From BPJU01 sp964425225 (GTDB lineage Bacteria; Planctomycetota; Planctomycetia; Pirellulales; Pirellulaceae), in NCBI GenBank assembly GCA_964425225.1, contig CAYRMD010000002.1, positions 1 to 64,000 of the forward strand: a DNA stretch of 64,000 bases, in the 5' to 3' direction. The translations under genes were made by a program, and so were the position numbers. The notes under the pieces were generated by a model, which saw only the letters and a program-made list of their open reading frames with translations, was not told the origin of the DNA and made no database searches. This document shows positions 9,736-19,699 of the stretch, piece by piece (the stretch's first letter is position 1; the number at the start of each line of letters is the position of its first letter).

Positions 9736-11473
9736 ATGAAGCATCCGCGTTCGATAGGTCAGTTCACTCTTGAGCGACTGACCGCAGCGTGCTCAGTTTG
9801 GGTCGCTCTGACAATGGCGGCACCAGTATCGGTTATGGCGCCAGGACCCTGGGTATTTCGTGATGTGGCAGAACAAATGGGTTTGTTTCCGGCCGCGGAG
9901 GGCTTGCGGGGACATGGCGCCGCCTGGGGCGATCTTGACCAGGATGGCCGGCTCGACCTTTACCTGGCCACGTTCGCCACTGGTGGCCATGGAACTAACC
10001 GGTTATTTGTCAATCGAGCAGATCAGTTTCACTGGCAACCCCAGCCAACGATCGAAGTGGCCACGCGCGCAACCGGAGTTGTACCCGCCGATTTAGACAA
10101 CGACGGCGATCTGGATTTGTGCGTAGCCAGTATGCCCGCTCGGGAAGGCAGCCGTTTGGCCCAGCGAGAAGGACGCGATCTGCGAGGCTGCTGCCTGTTT
10201 CGGAACGAAGGTCGAGGGGTATTTACCGACGTGTCGACCGGTAACGGCGCCGGTCCTGAACAGTTTGGCGGCAGAAGTGTAGCCGTCCTGGACTACAACG
10301 GCGACGGTCTGCTCGACTTGCTGGTCGGTGAAGATCCCCATCCCGGCTATAACGGTTCCCCAACCAGCAGATCGCGACTTTTCCGGAATCGAGGCCAATT
10401 GCGGTTTGAAGATATGACCGCTTCGGTAGGTATTCCCACGGGAGTTCCCGGGCTGGGTGTTGCTGCAGCCGATATAAACAATGACACATGGCCCATCTAT
10501 TTCTGGCCTCCAGCGATGGAGGTAACCGACTTTTTGTCAATGACGGCCACGGTCGCTTCAAAGAAGTCGAGGCCCTGCGCTCCGTTTTCCGCTGGCCTGA
10601 CGCCCACGGAGACAACATGGTCTGCGGTGTAGCCTTCGGAGATGTCAATCGCGACGGACGGCTCGATCTGGTCTTGGGACAGCATTACGATTCGCCTTGG
10701 CGCAGGCCAGTGCCAAGTCGGCTCTATCTAAACTGCACTCCAGCCAAAGACCGCGTGCTCTTCGACGACATCACGCAACAGGCTGGACTAGAGCCACTTG
10801 GGATAACGACACCCCATGTTGAAATCCAGGATTTCGACAATGATGGTTGGCCAGAAATTTAACAAAGCGTGGTCAAGTTTGCTGGTGGAGAAGTTTTTCC
10901 CTTCCTTTTTCGTAACCTGGGTTTATTGGCGGGAGTGCCGCACTTTACGACTGATTCCTGGCACGTGAATTCCTTTCCAACCGATTTCGGTCCAACCGAT
11001 TCCGATCGTTCCCTTTCCAGTAGTGCTCTTTTCCGTAGATTGATCCAGGAAAAAACCGTATTTTATTCGGCTCCTGGGCGCGTAGCCGATTGGGATGCGG
11101 ACGGGAGGTTAGATATATTTTTAGCCAGTTGGTGGCCAGAAATGCGACCGCTGCTTCTGCATAACGAAACCCCGTGCGGAAATTGGTTGCAAGTTTCCGT
11201 CGAAGGTACAGGCACTATCAATCGTATGGGCATCGGTAGCCGCATCCTGGTTTATCGTGCAGGAAAAATTGACAACCAAGATGCCCTTTTGGGTTGCCGA
11301 GAAATTGCCGTCGGGTTCGGATATGCTTCCGGACAGCCCGCCATAGCCCATTCGGATTAGGATCCGTAACAGAGGTCGACGTGGTGGTCCTGCTGCCTCA
11401 CGATCGCGGCCGGATCGTCCGAAATCGTGTCGCTGCAAATCAACACATCATGCTAAAACTTATTCCCCAATAA
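9736..11473 (+). pseudogene. broken FG-GAP/VCBS repeat protein with UnbV/ASPIC C-terminus (CRTAC1-like)
   Basis: The gene would encode an exported protein with a signal-like N-terminus, at least seven calcium-loop repeats (for example GDLDQDGRLDL, ADLDNDGDLDL, LDYNGDGLLDL, GDVNRDGRLDL, ADWDADGRLDI) and a C-terminal ASPIC/UnbV domain. Three lesions break it. One base is missing near 10492, where the WPDLFLASSDGG continuation lies in another frame. A TAA at 10860-10862 interrupts DNDGWPEI-QSVVKF in the same frame. One base is missing near 11344, after which GLGSVTEVDVVVLLP and the final residues to TAA at 11471-11473 are in a third frame. Homology is continuous across all three. The lesions could be real decay or, for the two deletions, sequencing errors, but the stop codon favours decay. 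Confidence 0.82.
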
Positions 11474-11708
11474 AAAAGATATTTGGGCATACGCTTTCCG
11501 GTATTCGCGCGATCCGGCCAGGTGCGAGCGGAGACAAAAAACTGCTCCCGAGGCGTCGAGCCATCTCTTGAAAATCACCTTGAGACTGTCGAGGAAAACA
11601 TGCTTATAACACGTCGCTAATGTGATATCCCCTTGATGGCCATACGAATAAATTGGAGATTCGATTCTCGAATTAACGATAGTTGACGACGTTAAGGAGC
11701 GAAAGCAA

Positions 11709-12827
11709 ATGGGACGAAACGCTGGTGTGCTGTTACTGTGCCTGTCAGCATGGGTATCCACTTTGGCTGTTCAGCCGGACGGACCCTTGCCCGACGGGCG
11801 CTATTTGTACGTTGCGGTGCCAGGAATTCGGAATTATTTGGAATATGGCGGACACGGACTACTGATTTTCGATATCGATCACGATCATCGATTCGTGCGA
11901 CGTATTCGGACGGAAGGTAAAGATGAAGCAGGAAAACCCTTAAACGTCAAAGGAATCTGTGCCAGTGCCCAAACCGGCCGCCTTTATATTAGCACTTTGC
12001 GCCACCTTCAATGTTTGGACTTACTAACCGGACGATTTCTCTGGCAGCGTGAATATGTTGGCGGCTGTGACCGAATGGCGATCTCGCCTGACGGTAGGAC
12101 TATTTATCTACCGTCACTGGAAGGCCCTCACTGGCACGTGGTGGATGCAACTACAGGCGAGGTCCTCAAGACTTTGGTGACGAATTCTGGAGCGCATAAC
12201 ACGATCTATGGCCCAAGTGGCAGACGAGTCTACCTCGCTGGATTGAAATCTCCTTGGCTATTTGTTGCTGACACATCGAATCATGAAATAATCGAGAAAG
12301 TAGGACCTTTTAGCGCGGCGATTCGGCCGTTTACTATCGATGCTTCTGAACGATACGTATTCGTCAATGTGAATGATTTATTGGGTTTCGAAGTGGGTGA
12401 CTTACTATCGGGCAAAATGCTGTTTCGAGTAGAAGTACAAGGCTTCAAACGTGGTCCGGTCAAAAGGCACGGTTGCCCTAGTCACGGCATCGGGTTAACA
12501 CCTGACGGACGGCAACTGTGGCTAACTGACGCAGCCAACAGCCGCATGCACATATTCGACGCCACCGTGATGCCTCCTCGGCAAAAAGCCAGTATCGAAT
12601 TACGCGACCAACCGGGATGGATTACTTTTTCTCCGGATGGCCAATTCGCTTATCCGTCCACCGGAGATGTCATCGATGCAGCCAGCATGAAAGTCACCGC
12701 TCACTTGACTGATGAAACGGGTGCGGCTGTACAAAGCGAAAAAATGATATATGTACGTTGGCAATCTGGCAAACCGGTTGAAGTCGGAGACCAGTTTGGA
12801 ATCGGTGGGACTGTCAAGCATGAATAA
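11709..12827 (+). CDS. exported beta-propeller protein (YVTN/PQQ-like)
   Basis: A 372-residue protein with a short signal peptide (VLLLCLSAWVSTLA) and repeated propeller-blade motifs such as GRLYISTLRHLQCLDLLTG, MAISPDGRTIYLPS, GLTPDGRQLWLTD and ITFSPDGQFAY. This points to a seven-bladed-type propeller of the lactonase/YVTN class acting outside the cytoplasm. No catalytic residues can be assigned; many such planctomycete proteins are scaffolds or sugar-lactone-binding proteins. AAGGAG lies ten bases before the ATG. The stop overlaps the start of the next gene by eight bases, so the two are probably translated together. Confidence 0.82.
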   Translation: MGRNAGVLLLCLSAWVSTLAVQPDGPLPDGRYLYVAVPGIRNYLEYGGHGLLIFDIDHDHRFVRRIRTEGKDEAGKPLNVKGICASAQTGRLYISTLRHLQCLDLLTGRFLWQREYVGGCDRMAISPDGRTIYLPSLEGPHWHVVDATTGEVLKTLVTNSGAHNTIYGPSGRRVYLAGLKSPWLFVADTSNHEIIEKVGPFSAAIRPFTIDASERYVFVNVNDLLGFEVGDLLSGKMLFRVEVQGFKRGPVKRHGCPSHGIGLTPDGRQLWLTDAANSRMHIFDATVMPPRQKASIELRDQPGWITFSPDGQFAYPSTGDVIDAASMKVTAHLTDETGAAVQSEKMIYVRWQSGKPVEVGDQFGIGGTVKHE

Positions 12828-13548
12828 ACGCTCGGCATGCGACTCGTATACCTCCGAGCGCATTACTGGCTGGCAGACGTGGCGCAATCTAGTTTTCTTG
12901 CACTGGACGGTTTCTCCGGAACTGCTTCGCAAACGCGTTCCTCAGCAGTTAGAATTGGACCTCTGGCGTGGTGAGGCATTTGTGGGGATCGTTGCGTTTG
13001 TGATGGACCGTGTTCAACCCCAGTGGTGGCCCCGCCGCTTGGCATTTCGGTTTCTAGAAACAAATGTTCGAACGTATGTACGATTTGGGCAACAGCGCGG
13101 CATTTATTTTTTTTCGCTCGATGCTAACCATCTTTTGGCGGTTTTTGCAGCGCGAGCCGGATGGGGACTCCCCTATTACTGGTCCTGTATGCGCCGACGA
13201 CACAACTCGGGCACCTACGATTACTGCCTTCAACGTTACGCCTCGCACGCGATTCTCCAAGTACGTTACCGGCCGGGCGAGCCGCGTGCTTTGACCGACC
13301 GGCAATCGCTGGAGGATTTTCTCATAGAGCGCTACATACTATTCGTCGAACGTGCTGGAAAAATCTACTCGCTTCAGGTGCACCATACTCCCTACTCACT
13401 TCAGGATGTGGAGATATTATCATTCCGACAAACCCTGTTAGACATTGCAGGATTAAAAACCACGAATCCGGTAGAACCGCTGCTCGCCCACTATTCCCCT
13501 GGCGTGGACGTGGGTATTGGTCGTCTGACATGCGAACACAACCCGTGA
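12820..13548 (+). CDS. DUF2071 family protein (YqjF-like)
   Basis: A 242-residue soluble protein with the DUF2071/YqjF layout: W-L-HW-V-PE-L-L-R--P near the N-terminus, FLETNVRTYVR in the middle, YFFSLDANHLLAV, and WGLPYYWSCM. The family is related in fold to acetoacetate decarboxylase-like proteins, but no reaction is established. The frame opens 23 codons earlier inside the preceding gene. The ATG at 12820, with a GGTGGGA-like site just before it, overlaps the preceding stop by eight bases and gives the usual N-terminus, so translational coupling is likely. Why a propeller and a DUF2071 protein should be co-expressed is unclear. Confidence 0.82.
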   Translation: MNKRSACDSYTSERITGWQTWRNLVFLHWTVSPELLRKRVPQQLELDLWRGEAFVGIVAFVMDRVQPQWWPRRLAFRFLETNVRTYVRFGQQRGIYFFSLDANHLLAVFAARAGWGLPYYWSCMRRRHNSGTYDYCLQRYASHAILQVRYRPGEPRALTDRQSLEDFLIERYILFVERAGKIYSLQVHHTPYSLQDVEILSFRQTLLDIAGLKTTNPVEPLLAHYSPGVDVGIGRLTCEHNP

Positions 13549-14010
13549 ACGTGCTCTCGTCGCATTAACGAGAAAGTCATGTGTGCGTCTTGATCGTAGT
13601 TGAGATTGTTCGTGAGTATAGCGAGCCGAGCGTAGATTCGTCGTTTTCCGCTCAATCCAATGTGACCACATACGTCATCGATATATGATTGCTGGGAAAA
13701 GTTGACTCACGAGTTGAGTAATTTAACGCAAAAGCGCACAGGCGCAAGGTGATTTAAGGAAGTTCTAATCAACCGAGCGCCGTGCGAAATGTTAGCTGGA
13801 CCGCGCCGTTGTCTACGGGCGATAGATTTGAGCCAGCGTTTTTCTGGTCCTCCGTGCCCTCCGCCTCACTGGGGTGAGAACACCAACGTGCACAACACCG
13901 GGCACGAGAAGAGCGCCGGGCTTGTCGAGAAAATATCGCCGTCTGTGCCTAATACCTACCAACTCTTGAACAGGCTCCAATGCACTACCGATGAATTATG
14001 CAGGGGTTGG
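13549..14010. other. gene-free stretch with a dispersed repeat
   Basis: About 460 bases between convergent genes with no credible coding frame. It holds an AACGCAAAGG-type repeat and a CTCCGTGCCCTCCGCCTCAC segment that resembles low-complexity intergenic repeats. Confidence 0.45.
13721..13757 (+). repeat. AACGCAAAGGCG-family dispersed repeat
   Basis: Begins ATTTAACGCAAAAGCGCACA and continues with GGCGCAAGGTGATTTAA. It shares the ATTTAACGCAAA head with the copies near 19257 and 31822. Confidence 0.65.
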
Positions 14011-15300
14011 TTAATTCTTTTTTCCTATGCAATACAGATGGGCCTCGGTTCGCAAAAAGATCTGGCCATCGGCGAATGCCGGTGATGCTACGACGAATTC
14101 GTCGATGCGATTGCTGGCAAGGACTTTGAACGAATCGGCAAGTTCCAATACCGTCGTAAGTCCGTCTTCTCGAGTGCAATAGATCTTACCGTCCGCGATG
14201 ATAGGTGACGAACTATAAGCCGCGGCCCCCGAACGCGGACACTGCCCTTCCCATAGCGTTTTTCCAGTCGCTAAATCCAAGCAATAGAAATTCCCTCGAT
14301 CAGTACAGAGGTAGAGTTTTCCGTCGTGAGTTGCAGGAGTGGGAACGTCTGCTCCCAAATCATCGCGATGCCACACCACACCCCGGTTTGTAACATCGCC
14401 CTGCGACTCCAATCGGATAGCCGTCAGTGTGCGTCCCCGAGCGTAAGGGGCCACCACTATACCGTCGGCAACCACAGGCGAGGCGATGGAGCGGAAGAAT
14501 CGCTGGCCTGTAGGATTCAACCCACCCAGGCGCCACAGCTCCTTGCCTGACGCCGCATCGTGTGCGGTCACATGATCCGCACCAAGCACTATCAGTGCGT
14601 CACGGCCGCCGATCTGCGTCGGAATAGGGGTCGAATAGGTTTGAGCCGACTCGTCCGGAGCATCCAAATTGCGATCGTGTTTCCACGCAACTTGTCCCGT
14701 CACTTTGTCAAATGCTACCAAGTACGATGGGCCGCTGTGAACACACGCTACTACCAGATAATTCCCCACCAGTACCGGAGATGTGCCAAGGTCCCACCAC
14801 AAAGTGTCTGGACCATACAATTCTTGGAGATTCTTGTGCCACAAAAGGTCTCCGTGGAAATTAAGACATCCGAGATCGCCACTCTTAAAATAGACAAAGA
14901 TCCGCTCACCATCGGTAACCGGCGAGGGATTTGCACCAGAACCCTTACGATGTCTGCCAGGCCGTTCCTGATTCAGATGCGTCGTCCATAAGAGTTTCCC
15001 AGCGCGAGAAAAACACAAAACGGCGTTTTTCCCGCTATCTCCCGACGTGACAACGACAGCATCGTCCCAGATGCACGGCGTAGAACCACCTCGTCCAGGT
15101 AACGGCACGGACCACGCGATATTTTCGGTCTTTGACCAGCTAATTGGGTAGCCACTGCCGTCTGCTACCCCCGTATAATACGGACCGCGCCACGAAGGCC
15201 ATCGATCCACAGCTCGCGCCACGTCGCTCGCTACTATCCAAGCGACGAACACGGTCCCAATGCACGTACCCCACGGCCAATGCGCACAGCGAATAAACAT
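14011..15300 (-). CDS. exported PQQ-type beta-propeller protein
   Basis: A 429-residue protein with a signal peptide ending near ASDVARA, followed by an eight-bladed PQQ-like (BamB/quinoprotein type) propeller. Blade motifs are visible throughout: WPSWRGPYYTGV, KLLWTTHLNQ, LVAFDKVTGQVAWKHDR, VTAHDAASGKELWRLGG, YCLDLATGKTLWEGQ. Planctomycetes carry many of these, often with the WPSWRGP-G opening; they lack the PQQ-binding residues of true dehydrogenases and have no proven function. GGAGG sits eight bases before the ATG. The gene is flanked by long gene-free stretches and appears to be a single transcription unit. Confidence 0.87.
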   Translation of the reverse strand: MFIRCAHWPWGTCIGTVFVAWIVASDVARAVDRWPSWRGPYYTGVADGSGYPISWSKTENIAWSVPLPGRGGSTPCIWDDAVVVTSGDSGKNAVLCFSRAGKLLWTTHLNQERPGRHRKGSGANPSPVTDGERIFVYFKSGDLGCLNFHGDLLWHKNLQELYGPDTLWWDLGTSPVLVGNYLVVACVHSGPSYLVAFDKVTGQVAWKHDRNLDAPDESAQTYSTPIPTQIGGRDALIVLGADHVTAHDAASGKELWRLGGLNPTGQRFFRSIASPVVADGIVVAPYARGRTLTAIRLESQGDVTNRGVVWHRDDLGADVPTPATHDGKLYLCTDRGNFYCLDLATGKTLWEGQCPRSGAAAYSSSPIIADGKIYCTREDGLTTVLELADSFKVLASNRIDEFVVASPAFADGQIFLRTEAHLYCIGKKN

Positions 15301-16030
15301 GATATGACCTCCAAACCATTCTCAAAATGCATATTCTTCCAGCACATGGGAGCCTGAACTACGGGGTGCCAGGCCGTCATTCGCGTGCAATATAACGAGG
15401 GAACTTTCCGATGGAAAGGTGAAAGCGCAAAGGTTGGCTTCTCGAACGGAAGGGAGCAGCAACCCACAGAACCCGCAGTCGCGCGGGAGCTGTGCTTCGA
15501 TCCGCCGCGCTTCCTCTAGCCTCAAAAACCGAAAGATTGGAACAATACATTTTCCTGCACCGCAAAGCCACACCCGAGTGATCCCAGCTATTTTTGGCCT
15601 TTGCCTTACCTCATGACCAGTCCTGCATATTGCCCCTAGAGGTAAAGTGCACACGTTGTCTTCGGTGCAACACCGGACACACTCTGCCCTGGGATGAGGT
15701 TGTGGCAATGGCTGAGTACGCCTGCGGCTGCTTCGGAAGTGGCCGGCCATGAAGCGCGATACTCCGTTCTTGCCAGAATAAAAGCGGTTATACGCAGCTC
15801 TCTGGTTTCTTTACCGCGCCTAAGCGCCTTTGCGCCGTCGCGTTAAAACACTCCAGCCGCCTCATAAAACACTTTTACCAGAAATAACGTACTGCCACGT
15901 AATGTGGTCATATCGGTTCACCGCCAGGTACACCTGCACTAGGTCTGCCAAACCGAGGAATCATCTCACCCACGATCGCGGCGCACCCACTCGTTCGCGC
16001 CAAGGCGATCGCCGAACGGATTTGACCGTT
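15301..16030. other. gene-free stretch with a dispersed repeat
   Basis: About 730 bases. A minus-strand frame at 15322-15750 is open for 142 codons, but its Cys/Arg-rich translation shows no domain, so I do not call it. One AACGCAAAGG-type repeat lies near the right end. Confidence 0.45.
15811..15848 (-). repeat. AACGCAAAGGCG-family dispersed repeat
   Basis: Read on the minus strand: TTTTAACGCGACGGCGCAAA followed by GGCGCTTAGGCGCGG. It has the same head and CGCAAAGGCGC core as the other copies. Confidence 0.6.
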
Positions 16031-16992
16031 TCAATTGAACCAACCGCGCCGCCAGATATACGCAATCAATCCGGCATCCATATCGGTCATCAGCCCAAGT
16101 GCTGCATAATAACCGTAGCGCCATTCTAACTCCGGCATATCGCGGAAATTCATCCCATAGCCACCAGCCACAAAACTCAGTGGAATAAAAGTAGTAGAGA
16201 TGATTGTCAACACTTTCATGATTTCTCCAGCCCGGTGGCTGGCGGCCGAGAGTTGAAAATCGCGCAAGTCCGAACACATGTCCCGATAAGTTTCGATAAC
16301 ATCAATCAACTGTAACGTATGATCGTAGCAATCTCGAAGATAGATCTGTGTTTCCGGTGATATAAACGCCGTCGTTTCTCGCAACAAATGATTAATGGCT
16401 TCCCGGTGCGGCCAGATCGCCTGGCGTACCAGCAGTAATTCGCTTCGCACTCTGTGAATCTCACCCAAAGGAATCCGGCTCGTAATTTCCGAAAGGCGCT
16501 CGTCCAATTCTATAAGCCGATCCCCGAAGGCTTCGACGTTGGGAAAGTATTCATCAATGACTGCATCCAGCAGAGCATAAGCCAGATAATCGGGGCCACG
16601 TTGTCGCAATAGGCTTTCGGGTGATCGGAGCCGTTGGCGAACCGACTGAAAGCAGTCCCCGGTTTACCCTCTTGGACGGTCACCACGTAATGGTTGCTAA
16701 CGAATATACTCAATTGTTCCGTCTGAAAATGTTCGTCATAACTTGACATTCGAGACACGATAAAAAGACGGCGGCCGTAGTCTTCCACCTTGGCCCGTTG
16801 GCGCACGTGCACGCAATCTTCCAAAGCCAGTGGGTGCAATTGTAACAGGGTGCCTGTCTTCTCGATCCAAGCTGGATCCCCCAGCCCGTCGATATCCAGC
16901 CAGATTCGTTGCTGTGTTCGACTTAGCTCTTGTAATTGATCGATGTCCGTTAAGCGTGTTTCTTCGATCGACGTTTCGTCATACCGCACCAA
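16031..16992 (-). pseudogene. corA: CorA-type magnesium/cobalt transporter, frameshifted
   Basis: Two overlapping minus-strand frames together make one CorA. The first (from 16992) holds the N-terminal domain: LHPLALEDCVHVRQRAKVEDYGRRLFIV. The second (to 16031) holds the stalk helices and the membrane part, with YGMNFRDMPELEW, a variant of the universal GMN pore motif, and a terminal RRRGWF-like end. The reading must shift near 16650: after KPG the continuation DCFQSVRQRLRSPE is in the other frame, which restores the protein if one G is added to a GGGG run. Upstream an ATG at 17137 opens a basic N-terminus (MARHKRMRRAPVQG) of the kind seen in planctomycete CorA, but joining it needs another shift. 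This is either a decayed gene or one with homopolymer errors. Confidence 0.8.
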
Positions 16993-17266
16993 AGTAACCG
17001 AAGGTGGACTAGCACCGGGCGGTGTGGGCCAGCCTGCCGGGCTGGGCGGTCACCGTCACTTGACGGCGGCAAGGCGTCGAAATCTGCGAAAGTAATCCCT
17101 GTACGGGAGCCCGCCGCATCCTCTTATGCCGTGCCATACTCGTTACATCCACGAAACGCCATGCGTTGGCCGGCGCAATCTACAAGAACGGCATATCGTC
17201 TGGATCAAGCGCTACAAGACCACTCCAACTTTAGCGCCCGAACCATTTCCTACAACAATGCATGGA

Positions 17267-18583
17267 TTATTGGCTCGCATCTGGTTTCCCAAAATGCAAA
17301 TCAGCAAAGTCTAAGTACACTTGCCAATCGTACGGAGTCACATCGTGCTTGCCGGGACGAATGTGATAACTGATGCGACTTGCCACGAATTGTTTTAGTG
17401 CCGGCATTTCTTGCGTAGCCAAACCGTCCGTCCCCAGCAGCCGGTACACCGGATCGGCGTGGAGTGCTGCGAGGAATTCGCCGCGTGGATCGGCCCACAA
17501 GTCCTCCTCGGCACTGCAGACCAGCACAGGTCGCGGCGCAATGAGAGCGATGAGCATGTGCTGATCGACGGGTAACTCCTGTACCCGATCGTTATACTTG
17601 GGGAATACGTCATTGAACCAATGTGGGAACGCCGTGTTGATACGTTTGACGGTCTCTCCAAATTCACGGCGGCTCAACGCGGCCCCACCACACCCGGAGT
17701 TGTTCGAGGCTACTAGTGCAAAACGTTCGTCCTGAGCCCCGGCCCACAAAGCGGTCTTTCCCAGGCGCGAGTGCCCCATAAGGCACACCCGTTTTGGGTC
17801 AACCTGAGGGTCACTCACCAGGTAATCCAGAGCTCGTTGCAACCCCCAGGCCCACGCAGCAATCGAGCCCCATTGGTCCTCCGCCGGTCGCGCCTGCCCC
17901 GGTTCATAAAAAAGAGGATGAATCCCGTTTTGGAAACCGTCATCGTAATCTGGATCAATGTCGCCGTAGTACATCGTCGCTAGCCCGTAGCCGCGTTGCA
18001 ATATGAATTCCACCGGCCATCGCGAAGCCATCGCCCCTCGCGACGCTTCCGATGCTCGATTGTCCTTAATCCCCCATTGTGGATTGTTGCGCACCCAGGA
18101 GCGCGCCACACGGATTGCGGGATCAGGATGAATCGTATGATTGCCATGAAAGTTTAACCCGAGGAACACCGGAACGGGACGGTCACTCTTCGGCAAATAG
18201 ATCAAAAGGTCGAATTCCGGCGCATGGGCGAACTCCGGAAAACGGCCCACCAGTTGTTTGCGGATCGCCCGGCGATTTAGCGCTTGGTCGCTCGACTCGA
18301 CAAGCTTCCATTCGATCCGCACGCTCTTCGTTGGCGTACGGCCGTATACATATTTCTCAAACAATTCGAGAATCTCCGGACGGCGTTCCTTGCGCCATTG
18401 CTCAGCCGACGTAACGCGTCTGCCATCGCCCATCAGAAGAGGATCCGGCAGCGTGTACGCTGGTACTCGCGATTCGTCATAATTGACCGGTGGAAGTTCC
18501 TGACCGTTGAGCATCCCAACTCTCACAAATCCCAACGCCAACATACCTAGGACAACCTTTACGCATAGCCGTGGGCACCGCAC
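17267..18583 (-). CDS. exported CE15-like glucuronoyl esterase / acetylxylan esterase family protein
   Basis: A 438-residue alpha/beta hydrolase with a signal peptide (VVLGMLALGFVRVG). The nucleophile elbow is GHSRLGKTALWAGAQD, matching the SRxGK serine motif of carbohydrate esterase family 15. The segments NNSGCGGAALSRR, CSAEEDLWADPRGEF and GKHDVTPYDW fit the substrate loop, the acid region and the catalytic histidine. CE15 enzymes cut ester links between lignin and glucuronoxylan; bacterial members also act on other uronic esters. The frame can begin at a GTG at 18604, but the GTG at 18583 has AAGGAG seven bases upstream and leads straight into the signal peptide. It stands alone, suggesting scavenging of plant-type polysaccharides. 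Confidence 0.87.
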   Translation of the reverse strand: MRCPRLCVKVVLGMLALGFVRVGMLNGQELPPVNYDESRVPAYTLPDPLLMGDGRRVTSAEQWRKERRPEILELFEKYVYGRTPTKSVRIEWKLVESSDQALNRRAIRKQLVGRFPEFAHAPEFDLLIYLPKSDRPVPVFLGLNFHGNHTIHPDPAIRVARSWVRNNPQWGIKDNRASEASRGAMASRWPVEFILQRGYGLATMYYGDIDPDYDDGFQNGIHPLFYEPGQARPAEDQWGSIAAWAWGLQRALDYLVSDPQVDPKRVCLMGHSRLGKTALWAGAQDERFALVASNNSGCGGAALSRREFGETVKRINTAFPHWFNDVFPKYNDRVQELPVDQHMLIALIAPRPVLVCSAEEDLWADPRGEFLAALHADPVYRLLGTDGLATQEMPALKQFVASRISYHIRPGKHDVTPYDWQVYLDFADLHFGKPDASQ

Positions 18584-19699
18584 CGCAAGACTCCTTATCT
18601 GCACGAGCTAACTGAATTGGCATGTGCAATTGTGCACGGAACATTTTCCGTAAAGACATCATACCCGGCCAATGGATAGGGCGCAAGAAGAAGCAAAGCT
18701 TGCCATCCACAAGGGTAAGCCTTGAGCAATCCTACTGAGAACAAAGGCCGGTCATGGTTCAAGAACTGGCGGTCACTAGCTTGTGATTCACGTTCGAATT
18801 TTGCCGTTTTATCAGAATCACTGCGAACTTCCCGAAAACTCGCGATCTAGCGTGCACGGTCGATAGTTCCACCCAAAGTACCTACCATCAAGATGCACCC
18901 ACGCTCAGCAGAATCTGGCACGGAATTGGGACCTAAGTTGATTGAGGACCAACGTCGCACTTTTTCGTACGTTAAGTAGCGGGGATCCTTCCATGGGAGC
19001 TGCGAAGTGGTGCCAGTATTTTACGTACATGGCCACACAGTAAACTCCGGCCACTAGCCGTGAATTTTCGTCAAGCGCGTGTCAAAGGTTTCTACTGAGC
19101 TGACTGGACTCAAGGTCATATTCGAACGTTAGACGACGAGTGTTCATCCATCGCCCAGGCCCATCCGTCAAAATCGTGCAAGTGCCGAGGCCTCACCATC
19201 ATGGAACAACGATCTGCAGCAGCACACCGATGTGTAGGTACCTTTCGTCTCGAATGATTTAATGCAAAGGCGCAAGGAAGTTTAACGCAAAGGCGCACGG
19301 AAAACGAATTAGGCAAGTCCATTGTCTCCTTGCGCGTAGGCGCCTTTGCGTTTTTCACCACATCGAAGGGACGCCCCCCTGATGGTCGCGGCTCTGGCAT
19401 GGGGTGCGTTCCACGTGCCGCCCGCAAAGTCCCGCCAACCGCCGCCGATCAAATAGCGAGCAATCAGGAGGTTCCGCATCGGCCAGTTTTCGTTACGCGG
19501 TGGCAGCCCGCCATGGTGCAATGGGGTTGTGTAATTGTCTCTCCTTTTTTGACTGATAAGTGCTTAAATGCCGCACTTTTGAAACGTGTCGGCGAGGGTT
19601 GCCCGAAAGCCGGTTTCCTTGTCGACGCATCCGAGGCTCACGGCCACTCGGCGTCGCTATGACCTGAGGCAGCCTTTTTCGGGAACGGATCATTCGTAT
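18584..19699. other. long gene-free stretch with repeats
   Basis: About 1.1 kb with only short, unconvincing frames. It contains a cluster of AACGCAAAGG-type units in both orientations (19257-19358) and a short segment related to the 5881 repeat (about 19384-19397). It borders a degenerate Rhs fragment, so it may be decayed accessory DNA. Confidence 0.45.
19257..19358. repeat. AACGCAAAGGCG-family repeat, inverted pair
   Basis: Two direct units (GATTTAATGCAAAGGCGCAA and, 24 bases later, TTTAACGCAAAGGCGCACGG) are followed after about 25 bases by a unit in the opposite orientation (CGCCTTTGCGTTTTT). The plus- and minus-oriented arms can pair, so a transcript or single strand could fold into a hairpin. 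Confidence 0.7.

Noticed and set aside
15322..15750. 142-codon minus-strand open frame
   Set aside because: No domain, no ribosome site, and a composition like other translated spacers in this window.
17031..17047. CCAGCC-GGCTGG inverted repeat near the corA start
   Set aside because: A six-base stem in GC-rich, probably former coding DNA; no support for a regulatory role.
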